Below are positions 25,012-31,878 of a stretch of DNA of 64,000 bases, piece after piece. Position 1 is the stretch's first letter; each line of letters starts with the position of its first letter. The stretch covers positions 3,787,001 through 3,851,000 of the forward strand of contig NZ_CP101283.1 of NCBI RefSeq assembly GCF_024298925.1. The letters are read 5' to 3'. A program made the translations under genes and the position numbers. The notes beneath the pieces were generated by a model, which saw only the letters and a list, made by a program, of their open reading frames with translations, did not search any database and had not been told where the DNA came from. The DNA comes from Phenylobacterium sp. LH3H17 (GTDB taxonomy: Bacteria > Pseudomonadota > Alphaproteobacteria > Caulobacterales > Caulobacteraceae).

Positions 25012-25328
25012 CTTTTTCCGCCGATCTGCTCGACAGCAGGACCGCGATCTTGATGACATCCTATGGGGGTCGAAGCCGAGGCGAAGCACTAACGCAGGTG
25101 GTCCGCAATCAAGGCTTGAATTGATTCAGCTAGGTCATTCGCTTTGGGAATTGTGGGGACACGATACTTAATTCAAGTCGCCTTCCGCCACCAACGCGAA
25201 CAGGCCGGCCGCCCCAGAGACATGCTGCGCCAAGCTTAACATCCCTCAGGAGCATATGGGTCCCGGTCTTCGGCTGCGCCGAAACCGGGATGACGAGCGG
25301 AGAGGGTGCGCGAGTGTTGCACCGCCCC
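25012..25328. other. Noncoding right flank of the RT island
   Basis: 317 bases with no convincing reading frame. Bases 25147-25176 read ggaattgtggggacacgata followed by cttaattc, which I recall as a sequence accompanying REP-associated tyrosine transposases; this needs a search. A REP-like hairpin follows at 25255-25294 (tcccggt / accggga arms). The stretch 25012-25146 could hold an RNA partner of the RT or simply decayed DNA; no strong hairpin is evident. Confidence 0.4.
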
Positions 25329-25517
25329 CTAATCCCGCTCCCGATACGGAAAGGTCTGCGGCAGCTTCCGCACGCCGTCCCAGATCTCCGCGCCGAAGCC
25401 GCTGAGGTCCATGTCGCCGACGAGCTTCAGGATCGCTTCGTCGGACTCGGCCTCCAGGGGCCGGACATCCCGGATCCGACCGTCGCGACCTGTGAGATAA
25501 ACCCGGTAATACGCCAT
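25329..25517 (-). CDS. Small conserved-type hypothetical protein
   Basis: 62 residues from the ATG at 25517 (MAYYRVYLTGRDGRIRDVRP). The pattern Y-R-V-Y-x-x-x-x-x-G-x-I followed by an acidic LEAESDEAIL segment is familiar from short alphaproteobacterial proteins of unknown function. No signal peptide or membrane helix. GC-rich codon use returns to the chromosomal norm here, so the AT-rich island ends before it. Nothing nearby indicates a role. Confidence 0.6.
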   Translation of the reverse strand: MAYYRVYLTGRDGRIRDVRPLEAESDEAILKLVGDMDLSGFGAEIWDGVRKLPQTFPYRERD

Positions 25518-25935
25518 CACCGCCCCTGCATCACCCTAACGACCTTCGCCTGGGCGGAGCAAGCGTCGGGACATTGGCCGAAGCCGGCCGGGCCGCGCCG
25601 CGTGGCGCGTCCCGGCCGGCTCGGTCGAACGTCCATACCGAGGGGATCGGACTGACGCTTCAGACCTGGGCGGGATCCCTCCAGACCGCGCGCCCGGTGA
25701 CCGCCCGACTGCTAGAGGCGGCCAACTGCCAAGTTCAAATACCGACGTTTGCCAGTAGTTCCCGCCCGACTTGCTTGTTAGGAATAATTAGAATCCGCAC
25801 GTCCTTGAGACCATCTTGAGATTGGAACTGTCAACCCGCAAGGGAATTACCGTCAAGTGGCCGCCAGATGCTCTACAGTCTGGGGATCGGTTGGTTCGGC
25901 TCGGCGAGCGGGCGTTTTTTGGTACGGGTTCAAGT
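25518..25935. other. 418-base gene-free region upstream of the PEPxxWA gene
   Basis: No supported gene. The last 200 bases are AT-richer (around 25735-25830) and presumably hold the promoter of the gene at 25936. Short frames crossing it look like noise. Confidence 0.5.
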
Positions 25936-26583
25936 ATGAAGTTCAGCATCGCCGCCATGGCCGCCGCGGCCACAGTTTCCCTGGCCGCGCCGGCCCACGC
26001 CCTGACGGTGATCTCCTCGCCCGTGGATGCGCCGCCGCCGGCCGGCCAGTTCATCATCTACGACTTCGATGGCTATGTGGCGCCGGGCTACACCCTGACC
26101 CTGAGCGGGGCGGCCGGGATCTTCGACGGCTCGCAGGGCCTGTTCCCCGGCGTGGCGGCCCCGCCGCCGGGCACCACCACCGACTACCTGGCCATCCGGG
26201 CCGGCGGCGCGGCCACCCTGGACACGCCGCTGATCAGCGCGATCAGCGTCTATATCGGCTCGCCCGACGCCTATAACGCCATCCGGTTCATCGGGCTGAA
26301 CGGCTTCGACCAGACCCTGATGGGCGCGGCCCTGGCGGACGGCTCGTTCAACGGCGACCAGACCATCGGACGGCGGATGACCTATAATTTCGGGTCCGAC
26401 CGGGTCACCAAGGTCATCTTCTATTCGACCGGCAACTCGTTCGAGCTGGACAATATCGCCACCACCTCGGCCGTGCCTGAGCCGGCCACCTGGGCGATGA
26501 TGATCGTGGGCTTCGGCTTGGTGGGCGGCGCGATCCGCCGCCGGCGCCAGACGGCCTGGACCCTGGCCTACGCCCGCGCATGA
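25936..26583 (+). CDS. Secreted protein with PEPxxWA-CTERM sorting tail
   Basis: 215 residues from the ATG at 25936. Signal peptide through APAHA (residue about 23), a beta-rich body with little charge, and a C-terminal sorting signal VPEPATWAMMIVGFGLVGGA followed by RRRRQ, the PEPxxWA variant typical of alpha-proteobacteria. Such tails direct export and processing by an exosortase, usually linked to exopolysaccharide or biofilm matrix; no exosortase gene is in this window. About ten residues follow the basic cluster, which is slightly longer than usual. Specific function unknown. Confidence 0.85.
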   Translation: MKFSIAAMAAAATVSLAAPAHALTVISSPVDAPPPAGQFIIYDFDGYVAPGYTLTLSGAAGIFDGSQGLFPGVAAPPPGTTTDYLAIRAGGAATLDTPLISAISVYIGSPDAYNAIRFIGLNGFDQTLMGAALADGSFNGDQTIGRRMTYNFGSDRVTKVIFYSTGNSFELDNIATTSAVPEPATWAMMIVGFGLVGGAIRRRRQTAWTLAYARA

Positions 26584-26636
26584 CGTGGCACCCCCTTACG
26601 GGGGATCGCAACGGCCGATGGTCGGGGCGGCAGGGT

Positions 26637-26780
26637 GGTCCGATGCTCCCCTCTTGGGGGAGCTCCCGGCCCAATGGCCGGGTGAGGGGGACCAATAATG
26701 TCCTTGGACAGCGACGCGACCGGAGGGGTTAAAGTCCCCCTCAGGCCCTTCGGGCCAGCTCCCCCAGAGGGGGAACATCT
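26637..26780. repeat. Intergenic repeat, copy 3
   Basis: The 338-base gap 26584-26921 has no gene but holds a third composite repeat: ctcccctcttgggggagctc, ggcccaatggccgggtgagg and, after a spacer, an inverted version (gtccccctcaggcccttcgg, agctcccccagaggggga). Similar to the copies at 13806 and 20400 but with more divergence and a head-to-head arrangement. Confidence 0.65.
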
Positions 26781-26921
26781 TTAAGTCCCTCGCAATGCGA
26801 TGGCCTCCCCGCGAGGCGGGGGCATGTCGCGGCGGTTGTATCGGCTTTCCCTGCGGTTTCCCCGGGCATAGGCTCTCTTTCGCGCTCGCCAGGCGGGCGC
26901 GGAGCCGTCGGGGGACGGGGC

Positions 26922-27728
26922 GTGAGGATCGCACTCGCACTGAGCATCGCATTGGCGGCGGCGACCGGCGCCTGGGCCGGCGAGGACCCGCATGCGCGGT
27001 TCCGCTCGACCATGGACCAGGTGTTCGGGGCCGGGACCTGGCGGGTGACCGGCGGCTATCGCACCCCCGAGCGCGAGAACGAGCTGCGGGCCCAGGGCGC
27101 GCTGACCGTGACGGCCGGGCGGCTGTCGCGCCACTCCATGGGACGGCCTGGGGCGCCGGGCGCCTATGACGTGGTGGTCGACGGGATGAGCCCGTTCCGC
27201 GCGGCGGCCAAGCTGCGAAGGGCGGGCGCGCCGTTCGCCACCATCTTCCCCGAGGGGCGGCACGGGACCCAGGGTCCGCACCTGCATCTCGATCCCCATT
27301 CGGGCGGACGCGGCGGCGGCGGCGGAGCGGCGCCGGGCCTGCCCTGGGTGGTGGCCGCGCTCACCCCGGCCCAGATCGAGGTCAGCCGGCTGCACGATCA
27401 GGCCCTCGACGGGGACGGAGCGGCGCAGCTGGCCCTGGGCGAGGTCTATGGCGCCGGGCGGCTGGCGCGGAAGGACCCGATCGACGCCTATGTCTGGACG
27501 GCGCTGGCGGCCGCCAACGAGGGCGCCGAGCCGTCCGTGCGCGCGCGGGCGCAGGGGGCGCTGGCCGCCCTGACCGCGCGGATGAGCGCCGCCGACCTGG
27601 AAGACGCCCGCCGCTTCGTGGGGGAAGCGACCTACGGCCCGGTGATCGCAAGGCCCAGCGCCATGCAGGCGGTGCGGGTGGCGCAGACCGGCGCCCTGCG
27701 GCTGGTGGTCGCCTCTAGCGCCCCGTGA
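26922..27728 (+). CDS. Secreted M15-like peptidase-fold protein with Sel1-type C-terminus
   Basis: 268 residues from a GTG at 26922 (GGGGACGGGG upstream). Signal peptide through GAWAG. The N-terminal domain has TGGYRTPERENEL, then SRHSMGRPGAPGAYDVVVDG (H71, D83) and GPHLHLD (H120, H122), the metal-ligand pattern of M15/DUF882-type peptidoglycan peptidases. A Gly-rich linker (129-137) leads to one or two Sel1-like repeats (GDGAAQLALGEVYGAGRLARKDPIDAYVWTALA split over 155-190). It is probably periplasmic and acts on or binds murein. Its 3-prime end overlaps the convergent hydratase gene by 14 bases. Confidence 0.7.
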   Translation: MRIALALSIALAAATGAWAGEDPHARFRSTMDQVFGAGTWRVTGGYRTPERENELRAQGALTVTAGRLSRHSMGRPGAPGAYDVVVDGMSPFRAAAKLRRAGAPFATIFPEGRHGTQGPHLHLDPHSGGRGGGGGAAPGLPWVVAALTPAQIEVSRLHDQALDGDGAAQLALGEVYGAGRLARKDPIDAYVWTALAAANEGAEPSVRARAQGALAALTARMSAADLEDARRFVGEATYGPVIARPSAMQAVRVAQTGALRLVVASSAP

Positions 27729-28509
27729 ACACCGGCTTGCGCTTCTCCAGGAAGGCGCGGCGGGCCTCCTGGCCGTCCTCGCTGCGGAAGGCGCGGCCGA
27801 TATTGGCGACCTCGTAGCGGAGCTGCTGCTCCATGTCGTGGGACTCGTAGGACTTGACCATGCCGCGCTTCAAGAGGCGCAGGGTGATGGGCGACCATTC
27901 GCAGAGCTGGGCGCAGTACTCGGCCAGGCGGGCGTGGAAATCGGCGTCGGCCACCGCCTCCCCGGCCAGGCCCCACTGGACCGCCTCCTCGCCGGTCAGG
28001 GTGCGGTTCTCCATCATGAAGCGCATGGCCTTCTCGTAGCCCATGGCCTGGGGAAGCGTGATGGTCAGGCCCGCGTCGGGCGAGCCGCCGATGCGGGTGT
28101 AGCCGGCCATCAGCCGGGCGCTGTGGGCGATCAGGCGCACGTCGGTGGCCATGGCCAGGCCCAGGCCCGCGCCCACCGCCACGCCGTTGATCCCGCCCAC
28201 CACCGGCTTGTCGCAGCGCTTGCGGATGGCCAGCAGGAACTGGCCGACCCAGCCGATGTCGTCCAGCTGGGCGGTCATGGGCGGATAGGGGGAATGGGGC
28301 TCGGAGCCCGTCAGGTCGAGGCCGGCGCAGAAGGCGTCGCCCGAGCCGGTGAGCGCCACCACCCAGACGTCGTCGTCCTGGGCCGCCTCGTCCACCGCGG
28401 CGATGACCGCCCAGGCGAGCTGCAGGCTGAGCGCATTCTTCTTCTCCGGCCGGTTGAGGCGGATGGTCCGCACGTGGCCGGCGTCGGAAACCTCTACGAG
28501 CTTGGTCAT
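27715..28509 (-). CDS. Enoyl-CoA hydratase/isomerase family protein
   Basis: 264 residues from the ATG at 28509. Crotonase-fold enzyme of acyl-CoA metabolism. Seen: NRPEKKNALSLQLAW near the start, the oxyanion-hole segment GSGDAFCAGLDLTG, and GGINGVAVGAGLGLAMATD. At the position of the second catalytic Glu of hydratases the sequence is GGSPDAGLTITLPQAMGY, with Asp instead of Glu, so isomerase or another crotonase activity is possible. Length and order are standard. Substrate not determinable. Confidence 0.85.
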   Translation of the reverse strand: MTKLVEVSDAGHVRTIRLNRPEKKNALSLQLAWAVIAAVDEAAQDDDVWVVALTGSGDAFCAGLDLTGSEPHSPYPPMTAQLDDIGWVGQFLLAIRKRCDKPVVGGINGVAVGAGLGLAMATDVRLIAHSARLMAGYTRIGGSPDAGLTITLPQAMGYEKAMRFMMENRTLTGEEAVQWGLAGEAVADADFHARLAEYCAQLCEWSPITLRLLKRGMVKSYESHDMEQQLRYEVANIGRAFRSEDGQEARRAFLEKRKPVFTGR

Positions 28510-28671
28510 GGCGTGCGCTCCCCCTGGTGTGTCGGGGCGCAGCATGGACGGCGGCGCGGCGGGTTTCCAGCCCCAGGATGCGGAGGAGGCGTTTGATCGG
28601 GGCGGGGCTTGCGCCATAATCGGGGCCTTCGCCGCGCGTCGTGTTGCGCGGCCTTATCTGAAGGAAGACCT

Positions 28672-28941
28672 ATGCGCCTTGCCCTGATCCTGACCGCCTC
28701 CCTCGCCAGCCTGGCGATCGCCGCCTGCTCGCCCAAGACCGAGACCCATGCCGACGCCGCCGCCGACGAAGCCGCCGCGGCCACCGCCTCGGCCGCCAAC
28801 GACGCCGCCGTGAACACCGAAGCCGCCGCCGACGCCACCGCCGCCGCCGCGACCGACGCGGCCGCCAGCGCCGAGGCCGCCGCCGGGACCGCCGCGCGCA
28901 AGGCCGACGCCGCCGCCGACGCCGCGGCTGCGACGAAGTAG
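28672..28941 (+). CDS. Small alanine-rich lipoprotein
   Basis: 89 residues from the ATG at 28672 (AAGGAAG upstream). A lipoprotein signal peptide ends in IAAC (Cys19). The mature part is almost entirely Ala with Asp, Glu, Thr, Ser and a few Lys, in a quasi-repeating A-D-A-A pattern expected to form a long helix or coiled coil, as in Lpp-like spacer lipoproteins. No known domain. A strong hairpin follows at 28951. Confidence 0.75.
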   Translation: MRLALILTASLASLAIAACSPKTETHADAAADEAAAATASAANDAAVNTEAAADATAAAATDAAASAEAAAGTAARKADAAADAAAATK

Positions 28942-28950
28942 GTTCAAGCG

Positions 28951-28983
28951 GGCCGTCCCTGGCGCGGCGCGCCGGGGACGGTC
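28951..28983. terminator. Bidirectional terminator between lipoprotein gene and nrdB
   Basis: Hairpin with arms ggccgtccc / gggacggtc extended by GC pairs (ggcgcg/cgcgcc), followed by TTTG on the plus strand. It separates two convergent genes. Confidence 0.65.
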
Positions 28984-28987
28984 TTTG

Positions 28988-30025
28988 CTATTCGGCCGGA
29001 AGGATCAGGTCGCTGCGCTTGGCCAGCGTCCTGTCGAACTCGGCCCAGACGCCGCCGTCGCCGTCCCATTTGCCCTTGGTGGCGGCCTTGGAATACTCGG
29101 TCGAACGGGCCTCGAAGAAGTTGGCGTGCTCGACGCCCGAGAGCATCGACTGCAGCCAGGGCAGCGGGTTGGTGCGGGCGCCGTAGACCTCCGGCAGGCC
29201 CAGCTGGCGCAGGCGCCAGTCGGCGATGAAGCGGATGTAGTTCTTGATATCGTCGGGGGTCATGCCCTGGACCTCACCGGCGCTGAAGGCCAGGTCGATG
29301 AACTTGTCCTCCAGGCCCACCACGGTCTTGCAGCAGTCGACGATGTCGTCGGCCACGCTCTTGGTCACGCAGCCGGTCTCGGCGTTGAAGGCGTGATAGA
29401 GCTTGATGATCCCCTCGCAGTGCAGGCTCTCGTCGCGCACCGACCACGAGACGATCTGGCCCATGCCCTTCATCTTGTTGTGGCGCGGGAAGTTCATCAG
29501 CATGGCGAAGCTGGCGAACAGCTGCAGCCCCTCGGTGAAGCCTCCGAACATCGCCAGCGTCCGCGCGATGTCGGCGTTGGTCTCGACGCCGAACTTCTGC
29601 ATGTAGTCGTGCTTGTCGCGCATCTCCTGGAATTCCAGGAAGGCGGTGAACTCGGAATCGGGCATGCCGATGGTCTCGAGCAGCAGGGCGTAGGCGGCGA
29701 TGTGGATCGTCTCCATGTTGGAGAACGAGGCCAGCATCATCTTCACTTCGGTCGGTTTGAAGACGCGCGAATAGCGCTCCATGTAGTTGTCGTTCACCTC
29801 GACGTCCGACTGGGTGAAGAACCGGAAGATCTGGGTGAGGAGGTTGCGCTCCTTGTCGTTGAGCTTTGCGGCCCAGTCCTTGAGGTCCTCGCCCAGCGGC
29901 ACCTCTTCCGGCATCCAATGGACCTGCTGCTGCTTCTTCCAGAAGTCGTAGGCCCAGGGATAGCGGAAGGGCTTGTAGGCGAACGACGGCGTGAGCAGGC
30001 CTGGCAGGGTGGATTTGGCGGTCAC
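28988..30025 (-). CDS. nrdB: Ribonucleotide reductase class Ia beta subunit
   Basis: 345 residues. Provides the di-iron tyrosyl radical for reduction of ribonucleotides. ETIHIAAYALLLETIG carries ligands Glu105 and His108 and the radical Tyr112 in the same spacing as E. coli E115/H118/Y122. The second ligand set is in RDESLHCEGI. It is separated from nrdA by a GST gene and an LpxR-like gene, on the same strand as nrdA. Two NrdR-box-like sites lie 75-115 bases upstream. Confidence 0.95.
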   Translation of the reverse strand: MTAKSTLPGLLTPSFAYKPFRYPWAYDFWKKQQQVHWMPEEVPLGEDLKDWAAKLNDKERNLLTQIFRFFTQSDVEVNDNYMERYSRVFKPTEVKMMLASFSNMETIHIAAYALLLETIGMPDSEFTAFLEFQEMRDKHDYMQKFGVETNADIARTLAMFGGFTEGLQLFASFAMLMNFPRHNKMKGMGQIVSWSVRDESLHCEGIIKLYHAFNAETGCVTKSVADDIVDCCKTVVGLEDKFIDLAFSAGEVQGMTPDDIKNYIRFIADWRLRQLGLPEVYGARTNPLPWLQSMLSGVEHANFFEARSTEYSKAATKGKWDGDGGVWAEFDRTLAKRSDLILPAE

Positions 30026-30098
30026 GGGCGGACTTTCGAACGGAAGCGGAATCGACGAACGTGGCGTTTAGAAGCAAACTCTAACTCTCGATCCATAT

Positions 30099-30139
30099 CC
30101 ATATCTAGCGGCGAGTTGGCGCAGCAACCCAAGATGTTG
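30099..30139. promoter_or_regulatory. Pair of NrdR-box-like sites upstream of nrdB
   Basis: CCATATCTAG at 30099-30108 and CAAGATGTTG at 30130-30139, centres 31 bases apart. NrdR boxes (core C-w-A-t-A-T-a-T-w-G) usually occur as two copies about 31 bases apart, three helical turns. The second copy matches all fixed core positions, the first all but one. Confidence 0.65.
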
Positions 30140-30159
30140 TGAACAAGCGTGGGATAAGC

Positions 30160-30798
30160 ATGTCCGATCGACTGACCCTGTTCGGGGCGCGAGGCTCCGG
30201 CGCCGTGGCCGTGGAGGCGGCGCTGGCGGTGATCGGCGAGCCCTATCGGCTCATCGAGGCCTATACCTGGGACAAGGATGACCCGGAGAGCGGCGACAAG
30301 GTGCTGGCGGCCAATCCCATGCGCCAGGTGCCGGCCCTGGTGCTTCCGGGCGGCGAGACGATCACCGAGAGCGCGGCGATCCTGATCTGGCTGGCGGAGA
30401 CCTATCCCGAGGCGCGGCTGGCGCCGATGCCGGGAGAGCCCGGGCGGGCGCAATTCCTGCGCTGGATGAGCTTCGTCTCCAGCGCCATCTATTCGCTCTA
30501 CTGGGTGAAGGACGACCCCGCCCGCCTGGTCCCGGACCCGGCCGGGCATGAGGCGCTCATCGAGCGCACCCTGGAGCGGATCGCGCAATGCTGGGCGATC
30601 ATGGACAGCCAGGTCTCCCCCGGAACCTACATCCTGGGCGACGAGCTCAGCGTGCTGGACCTCTATGTGGCCGTGGTCTCGCGGTTCCGGCCCAGGCGCG
30701 AGCGGTTCTATCGCGAGGCGCCGAAGATGGGCGAGGTGGTCAGGCGCGTCGACGAGGATCGGCGGCTGAAGGCCCTGTGGGCCGACCGGATGGGCTAA
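30160..30798 (+). CDS. Glutathione S-transferase family protein
   Basis: 212 residues from the ATG at 30160. N-terminal thioredoxin-like domain with NPMRQVPALVLPGGETITESAAILIWLAE, the glutathione-binding cis-Pro and E-S motif; C-terminal helical domain ends with LGDELSVLDLYVAVVSRF. Catalytic residue may be Ser near RGSGAVA. Cytosolic. It is divergent from nrdB, and its upstream region contains the nrdB NrdR sites; its stop overlaps the convergent LpxR-like gene by four bases. Substrate unknown. Confidence 0.85.
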   Translation: MSDRLTLFGARGSGAVAVEAALAVIGEPYRLIEAYTWDKDDPESGDKVLAANPMRQVPALVLPGGETITESAAILIWLAETYPEARLAPMPGEPGRAQFLRWMSFVSSAIYSLYWVKDDPARLVPDPAGHEALIERTLERIAQCWAIMDSQVSPGTYILGDELSVLDLYVAVVSRFRPRRERFYREAPKMGEVVRRVDEDRRLKALWADRMG

Positions 30799-31586
30799 CG
30801 CCGCGGCCTGATCGACAGCGAGAAGGCGGCCAGGGTGTCGTCCTTGGTGCTCTGGCCCCAGATGCGGTGCTCGCCCTTCACCTCGCGGTGGATGACGCCG
30901 AAGGAGGTCTGCATCATCCCTTTGCGGAAGCCGACGCCCACCTGGGCGTCGCCGACCAGGGTGCTGGAGGGATCGGTGGACCAGCCGGCCCGGTCCCACT
31001 GGCCGTCGTTGCGGAGCATGTTGAGCCCCACGGCCCGGCCGCTGGCGGCGGCGAACAGGTACCAGCGGCCCTGGTCGCCGAAGGCCGCCCCGTCCTGGAC
31101 GCCCAGGTCGCTGAGCTGGGACTTGACGATGTCGTCGCGGCGCTGGCCGACGGTGAGCGTCGCTCCGGCCCCCGCCTGGCCACCGATATTGCTGACCCCG
31201 AGCTCGGCGTGGGGCGACAGGCGTAGGTCGTATTCGCCAGCCTCGAACTTCACGCCCCTCCAGTCGCGGGTCACGGCAATTTCGTAGGCGTCGGCGGCGA
31301 ACCGTTCGCGGTCGAGGTCCAGCGGGGCGCCGGGCGGCAAGGCGGGCTCACCGAGCTTGAGCCGCAGCCGGTCGCCCTTGCCCAGCGCGACCTCTCGGGT
31401 GCGCCAGTCGGCTTCGGTGTCGCGGTTCAACAGGTGATTCAGGCCGCCATCGGTGCGGGCTTGGGCCTTTGGCGCGACGGCCGCGCTCATGAGCTTCTTG
31501 GCGGCCGCGCCTTTCGGCTGAGCCTCTGCCGCGCCTGCCGCGGCGGTTACAACACAGGCGATGGCCAACAGAGCCAACGGCCTCAT
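30795..31586 (-). CDS. LpxR/DUF2219-like outer-membrane protein
   Basis: 263 residues from the ATG at 31586, with a signal peptide through AEAQP (residue about 24). The mature protein is beta-rich. The C-terminal half shows GRWYLFAAASGRAVGLNML, STLVGDAQVGVGFRKG and the final strand DDTLAAFSLSIRP, the pattern I associate with lipid A 3-O-deacylase (LpxR/DUF2219) proteins. The N-terminal catalytic Asn-Asp pair of LpxR is not evident, so enzymatic activity is doubtful. Alternative: a structural Caulobacterales outer-membrane barrel. Confidence 0.5.
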   Translation of the reverse strand: MRPLALLAIACVVTAAAGAAEAQPKGAAAKKLMSAAVAPKAQARTDGGLNHLLNRDTEADWRTREVALGKGDRLRLKLGEPALPPGAPLDLDRERFAADAYEIAVTRDWRGVKFEAGEYDLRLSPHAELGVSNIGGQAGAGATLTVGQRRDDIVKSQLSDLGVQDGAAFGDQGRWYLFAAASGRAVGLNMLRNDGQWDRAGWSTDPSSTLVGDAQVGVGFRKGMMQTSFGVIHREVKGEHRIWGQSTKDDTLAAFSLSIRPRR

Positions 31587-31710
31587 ATGCACTCTCCCCG
31601 GATCGCGTCCTTGAGCGCACGACCCCAGGAGCATCCTTCCACGCTTTAGGAAGGGCGCAAGTGGAAATTCCGTTCCCGTCGCGACATATCGTCTTGAAAT
31701 AAAAGCAAAA

Positions 31711-31740
31711 GGCCGCGCGATCCCGTGGGTTCGCGCGGCC
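31711..31740 (-). terminator. Rho-independent terminator after nrdA
   Basis: A 10-base perfect inverted repeat GGCCGCGCGA / TCGCGCGGCC with a ten-base loop, followed on the minus strand by TTTTGCTTTTATTT. It lies about 140 bases after the nrdA stop; the opposite strand also has TTT, so it may act both ways. Confidence 0.8.
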
Positions 31741-31878
31741 TTTGAGCCTGGAATTCCGCGTTCGACGATCGGGACGTTTCGCATGTGCCCCCCGTGAGCA
31801 GCGACGTTCGTCCCGAAGACTATGGCACGACGGTTAGCGCCCCGTGCACGGGTTCTACTAACGGGGGAAAAGCATGTC

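Noticed and set aside
20654..25250. Prophage remnant covering the terminase-like and RT genes
   Set aside because: No integrase, portal, capsid or lysis genes, and the terminase-like gene has normal GC content and four repeats.
25574..25819. Short plus-strand frame before the PEPxxWA gene
   Set aside because: No ribosome binding site and random-looking product; more likely leader DNA.
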